Part shown: positions 60,732 through 64,000 of the stretch, in pieces
Numbering within the stretch: position 1 is the stretch's first letter
Layout: each line of letters begins with the position of its first letter
Assembly: GCA_030407315.1 (NCBI GenBank)
Contig: JALQPE010003003.1
Location: forward strand, 1-64,000
Reading direction: 5' to 3'
DNA length: 64,000 nucleotides
Origin: Asparagopsis taxiformis
Lineage: Eukaryota; Rhodophyta; Florideophyceae; Bonnemaisoniales; Bonnemaisoniaceae
Made by a program: the position numbers and the translations under genes
The notes under the pieces: model-generated
Seen by the model: the letters and a program-made list of their open reading frames with translations, nothing else
Database searches by the model: none
Told to the model about the DNA's origin: nothing

Positions 60732-60758
60732 CCGGGGGGAGTGAGGTGTCGCGCTCCC
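60722..60758 (+). promoter_or_regulatory. Candidate -1 ribosomal frameshift signal between gag and pol
   Basis: The last gag codons read G GAA AAC TAA (heptamer GGAAAAC, 60722-60728). Eight bases further on, GGGAG (60737-60741) can pair with CTCCC (60754-60758) around a 12-base loop. Pol lies in the -1 frame relative to gag and is open from the heptamer onward. The AAAC half matches the canonical slippery pattern; GGA in the first half does not. Confidence 0.45.
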
Positions 60759-62052
60759 GCCAGGGGGTGGAACAGCTTCGCTGTGGGGTGGATATCGCAC
60801 CATCTACACCTCCACAGGGTGGAACGAAGAAACCAAAACGGTTGAACCGTCCTACCCAGACACCAACCGGGGATATCCCTTATCCCCTCCCCTCTCAGCC
60901 AAAGGCTGCATGTCTCTTGAAGGCAGCCCACTACGTGGTTTTAGGTTCGATCGGAATTTCCGAGACACTTCTAACGCCCATGCGTATGGTTATGGACACT
61001 GGTTCCGGTCCTTCGGTCGTCCAAGAATCAACCTTACCGAAGGGATGGAAGGCCTATGCCGCGCAGACCGGGAATATCCCTCAACTGGCAGACGCCAATG
61101 GTAATCCTCTCAGGATAACGGGAAGAATCAAGCTGCTAATACAGCTAGGCCGAAAGCTTCTGGACGCAGAATTCTTTGTAGCCCCTAAGCTGGCAGTACC
61201 AGTTATCCTGGGAACAGGTATCATGAACTCGCATGTAGAGGCAATTCGATGCCGCGCTCAGCGCATTGATGTGCATGATGGTGGCTCGATAGCCATACTG
61301 CTTATGCAGAATGTGAGTAAAATGAACAACTCTTCTTCTTCTTGCTATATACATGATTCAAGCCCTTCGCAGGGTACTGACTTGGACCACCAGTCCAACA
61401 GGATCCGGCTAGCAAGAGAAATCACCCTTCCCCCCATGAGTCAAGTAACCGCATCGGTTGTCTGTGCTGGGGGCGGACTAAGCCTCCTCGAGGCGAAGGG
61501 AAAACTTTTCCACCGACAGCGGATCTCAATGCCGAACGGCATTGCCGAAATCATTCCTCGAACAGTCTTCACTGTTATTCTAACGAATTTTGGGTCAGCA
61601 GAGAGATACCTCCCGAAGGGGACGGTTGTTGGTATTGCTCGTCGAGCACCCGGCACAGCCGATCGAAAGCTCCCCAGTGAGTTATCCTCTTCCGGTACAG
61701 ACCGTATCATCAGTCTGACCAACCCGGCGACGGGAACCAAGGAGAAAGAGAATCCGCAATGGCGGGAGGATGTATCCTTGGAACACCTTCAGCAACCGCA
61801 GTTGAAGGAGAAAATTATAGCGATGCTATCGCAGCATGAGTCCATGTGGGACGGGTCTCTTGGAGACATTAAAGCAACCGAGCATCGGATCGATGTAATC
61901 GAAGGAAGTCGACCTCGTCGACAGCAACCATACCGGATGGGACCCTTGAGAAGGGAGCTAGCAAGTAAGGAGATCATCTCCATGCTAGAGAAAGGGGTCA
62001 TCGAACCCTCGAATTCTGAGTGGGCTAGCCCAGTTGTCTTGGTACCCAGAAG
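60732..62052 (+). pseudogene. pol: Retrotransposon pol, part 1: protease and start of reverse transcriptase
   Basis: This frame has no suitable ATG at its start, so it is probably made as a gag-pol fusion. The aspartic protease active site is in VMDTGSGPSVV (Asp codon at 60995). A linker of about 250 residues leads to the start of reverse transcriptase (EKGVIEPSNSEWASPVVLVP). The frame then changes near 62050, where one base appears to be missing, and would stop at 62146. Confidence 0.85.
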
Positions 62053-64000
62053 GATGGTAAGCTACGCTTTTGCGTTGACTACCGCCGTCTCAACGATATC
62101 ACAATATCGGACGCTTATCCGTTGCCTCGTATGGACGATTGTATAGACTCCTTAGGAGATGCACGCGTGTTCACCACGCTTGACTGTAACTCGGGCTATT
62201 GGCAGATTCCCGTTGCCTCCGAGGATCGGGATAAGACGGCCTTTACGTCGCACCTTGGAACATATCGATTTAAACGATTGCCCTTCGGGCTGAAGAATGC
62301 GCCCGCCACGTTCCAACGTGCTATCGATATTATCTTAAGCAGCGTACGCTGGCAAACTTGTCTCATCTATCTTGACGACGTCATCGTCTTCTCACGGAGT
62401 GAGGAAGAACACCTTCATCAGGTGGATCAGGTACTCACACTGTTGAGGAAGGCAGGGGTAACCCTCAAACTGGCCAAGTGCCACTTCTTCGAAGCGAAGG
62501 TAGATTACCTTGGACATGTGGTTATGCCAGGTAAGCTGGCGGTCGCCCAAACGGCAACGGACGCTATTGCGAAAGCAACTTTTCCGACCACACCTACGCA
62601 AATGCGTTCTTTCCTCGGGAGCTGCGGGGTCTTCCGCCGTTTCGTGAAGGGGTACGCGGATATCTCCCACCCCCTCAACGCGATGTTGACTAAGGAAAAC
62701 CTACCGAGCTTCGGTTCAATGCCTCCAACAGAGGAACAACGCCACGCGTTTGAACAACTCAAGGAATCCTTGGTGCAACCACCAATATTGGCTCTGCCCA
62801 GAGTGGGTAAACCATACATCGTAGACACGGACGCTTCTGCGTATCAGATAGGGTGTGCGCTGTTGCAACAGCAGGATGACGACGACTATCGTCCTGTAGG
62901 ATACTGGTCGCGGACCTTAACCAAACCCGAACGGGGATATTCTCCGACAGAGCGCGAGTGTCTCGCTGTAGTATGGGCAGTCACTACCCTCAGACCATAC
63001 CTTGAGCAAACAAAGTTTGTGGTACGATCCGATCATAACGCGTTGCGTTGGTTGATGAACATCACCGACCCATCCGGGCGCCTTTGCCGTTGGCGACTCC
63101 GCCTTTTAGAGTTTGACTACACCATAGTCTATCGCCCCGGTAGGGTTCACCAAGTACCAGACGCGTTATCGCGTGTTGAAACAGAAGGGTTAGACCCACA
63201 TCCGGTGGATGACGAAATTCCCACACTCTTCGCGTATGACCTTACCCAGGAAGTACCTGTTACAGAAGAGATGAACCCTTGGTTCTTTGATGTGCTCATC
63301 GCGCGGAATTACACTGACAAATCCCTAACGGGAATAAACCCAGCTGTCCTAACGACACACCCTCAGACAGAGGGTTCCGAACCGATAACACTCAACGAGT
63401 GGATTGAGGAGCAACGCTCTGATGACTTTTGTCAACAAGTATTGGCAAGTCAGAAGTCTGACACTGTCTTCTTTGAAGATGACCAAGGTGTCTTGCGACG
63501 TAAATCCAATCTGGACAATTCCCACCAAGTGGTTGTACCAAGAACACTCAGGCCCCGCCTGTTGAAGATGTGTCATCACGACGTACTCGCGGGTCACCCC
63601 GGACAAAACCGTATGTATGAGACTATGCGTCTCTCGTATTATTGGCCTGCCATGGCCGCGGATATAACCGCTACGGTTGAACGTTGTCAGGCTTGCGCCA
63701 AGAACCGCCTCAAGTTGCGTAGACACGCAAACACATTGAAACTATTCCCAGCTTCAGCACCGCTGGAAGAAGTCTCTATAGACTTATTAGGCCCGTTGCC
63801 TAAAACAAAGAAGGGTAACCTTCACCTTTTAGTAATTACCTGTCGCTTCACGAAGCTTACTCAGGTTGTACCATTACGCAGTATCACTGCTTACCATGTG
63901 GCTGTTGCCTTTTGCACCCACTGGGTTTTCAAGTACGGTCCCCCTAGGACGTTGCTTTCCGATAATGGACCTCAGTTTGCTTCCAAACTTTTTCAGGCTG
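62053..64000 (+). pseudogene. pol: Retrotransposon pol, part 2: reverse transcriptase, RNase H, integrase (runs off window)
   Basis: Open from 62053 to the window end in a frame -1 to the protease. Reverse transcriptase fingers and palm: KLRFCVDYRRLNDIT, TTLDCNSGYWQI, the LPFGLKNAPATFQ motif and catalytic YLDD at 62368-62379. RNase H: VDTDASAYQIGCALL and SDHNAL. Integrase: the HHCC zinc-binding region (from CHHDVLAGHPGQN to CQACAKN) and two of the three catalytic acids, Asp at 63781 (SIDLLGPLP) and Asp at 63961 (SDNGPQF); the Glu lies beyond the window. Apart from the upstream frameshift, no defect is seen. Confidence 0.9.

Larger units (their letters stand above)
56885..64000 (+). mobile_element. 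Ty3/gypsy LTR retrotransposon, 5' part, damaged
   Basis: Gag with a CCHC knuckle, then protease, reverse transcriptase, RNase H and integrase in that order, which defines the Ty3/gypsy type. The 3' end lies outside the window, so the LTR cannot be confirmed by comparison and the left edge is a guess. Damage seen: an in-frame stop in gag (59904) and a frameshift in reverse transcriptase (about 62050). The rest of the coding sequence is open, so the copy is fairly young. Confidence 0.9.

Overview
The window is nuclear DNA from a eukaryote with a compact, intron-poor genome. It reads best as a simple red alga, though this is inference. Most genes are single long exons. The few introns I could place are short, with GTAAGT-type donors; one has a perfect TACTAAC branch site. 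A likely plastid-targeted DUF1499 protein, a small secretory protein resembling a plant family, a sulfotransferase and a large Golgi-type glycosyltransferase all suit a photosynthetic lineage that makes sulfated polysaccharides. No ribosome-binding-site or operon pattern is present.

Regions. (1) 1-6761: the right end of a tandem 5S rRNA array, with eleven genes on the minus strand in units of about 620 bp; the array runs off the left edge. (2) 6762-8576: a WD40 gene that starts abruptly at the array boundary, is frameshifted and looks like a remnant. (3) 8932-22422: a same-strand run of PP2A B''-type subunit, C2H2 factor, bZIP factor, second C2H2 factor, hormone-sensitive lipase, apyrase and WDR82/Swd2. 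The regulators sit in unusually long intergenic DNA. (4) 22508-52579: a dense region with genes on both strands: RRP5, SFT2, a small secretory protein, a possible FAM193 relative, a coiled-coil protein, ABHD18, prenylcysteine oxidase, an annealing-helicase-like SNF2 protein with GRF fingers, a two-domain glycosyltransferase, a myristoylated LRR protein, sterol C8-isomerase, a Hip co-chaperone containing a thioredoxin domain, DUF1499, a sulfotransferase and RCHY1/PIRH2. (5) 52580-56398: nearly 4 kb with no gene I can support. (6) 56400-64000: a diverged tandem duplication, then a Ty3/gypsy retrotransposon that runs off the right edge. Its gag has an in-frame stop and its reverse transcriptase a frameshift, but the gag-pol junction keeps the layout of a -1 frameshift site.

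The genes do not form one pathway. RRP5 and the 5S array both serve ribosome production. SFT2, apyrase, the glycosyltransferase, the sulfotransferase and the small secretory protein belong to the secretory and Golgi system. HSL, the sterol isomerase, ABHD18 and prenylcysteine oxidase handle lipids. WDR82, the SNF2 protein and three DNA-binding factors act in the nucleus. The most unusual items are the Hip-thioredoxin fusion, the GRF-SNF2 protein with a PIP-like motif, the two-domain glycosyltransferase, the 5S array cutting into a gene, and the retroelement frameshift signal.
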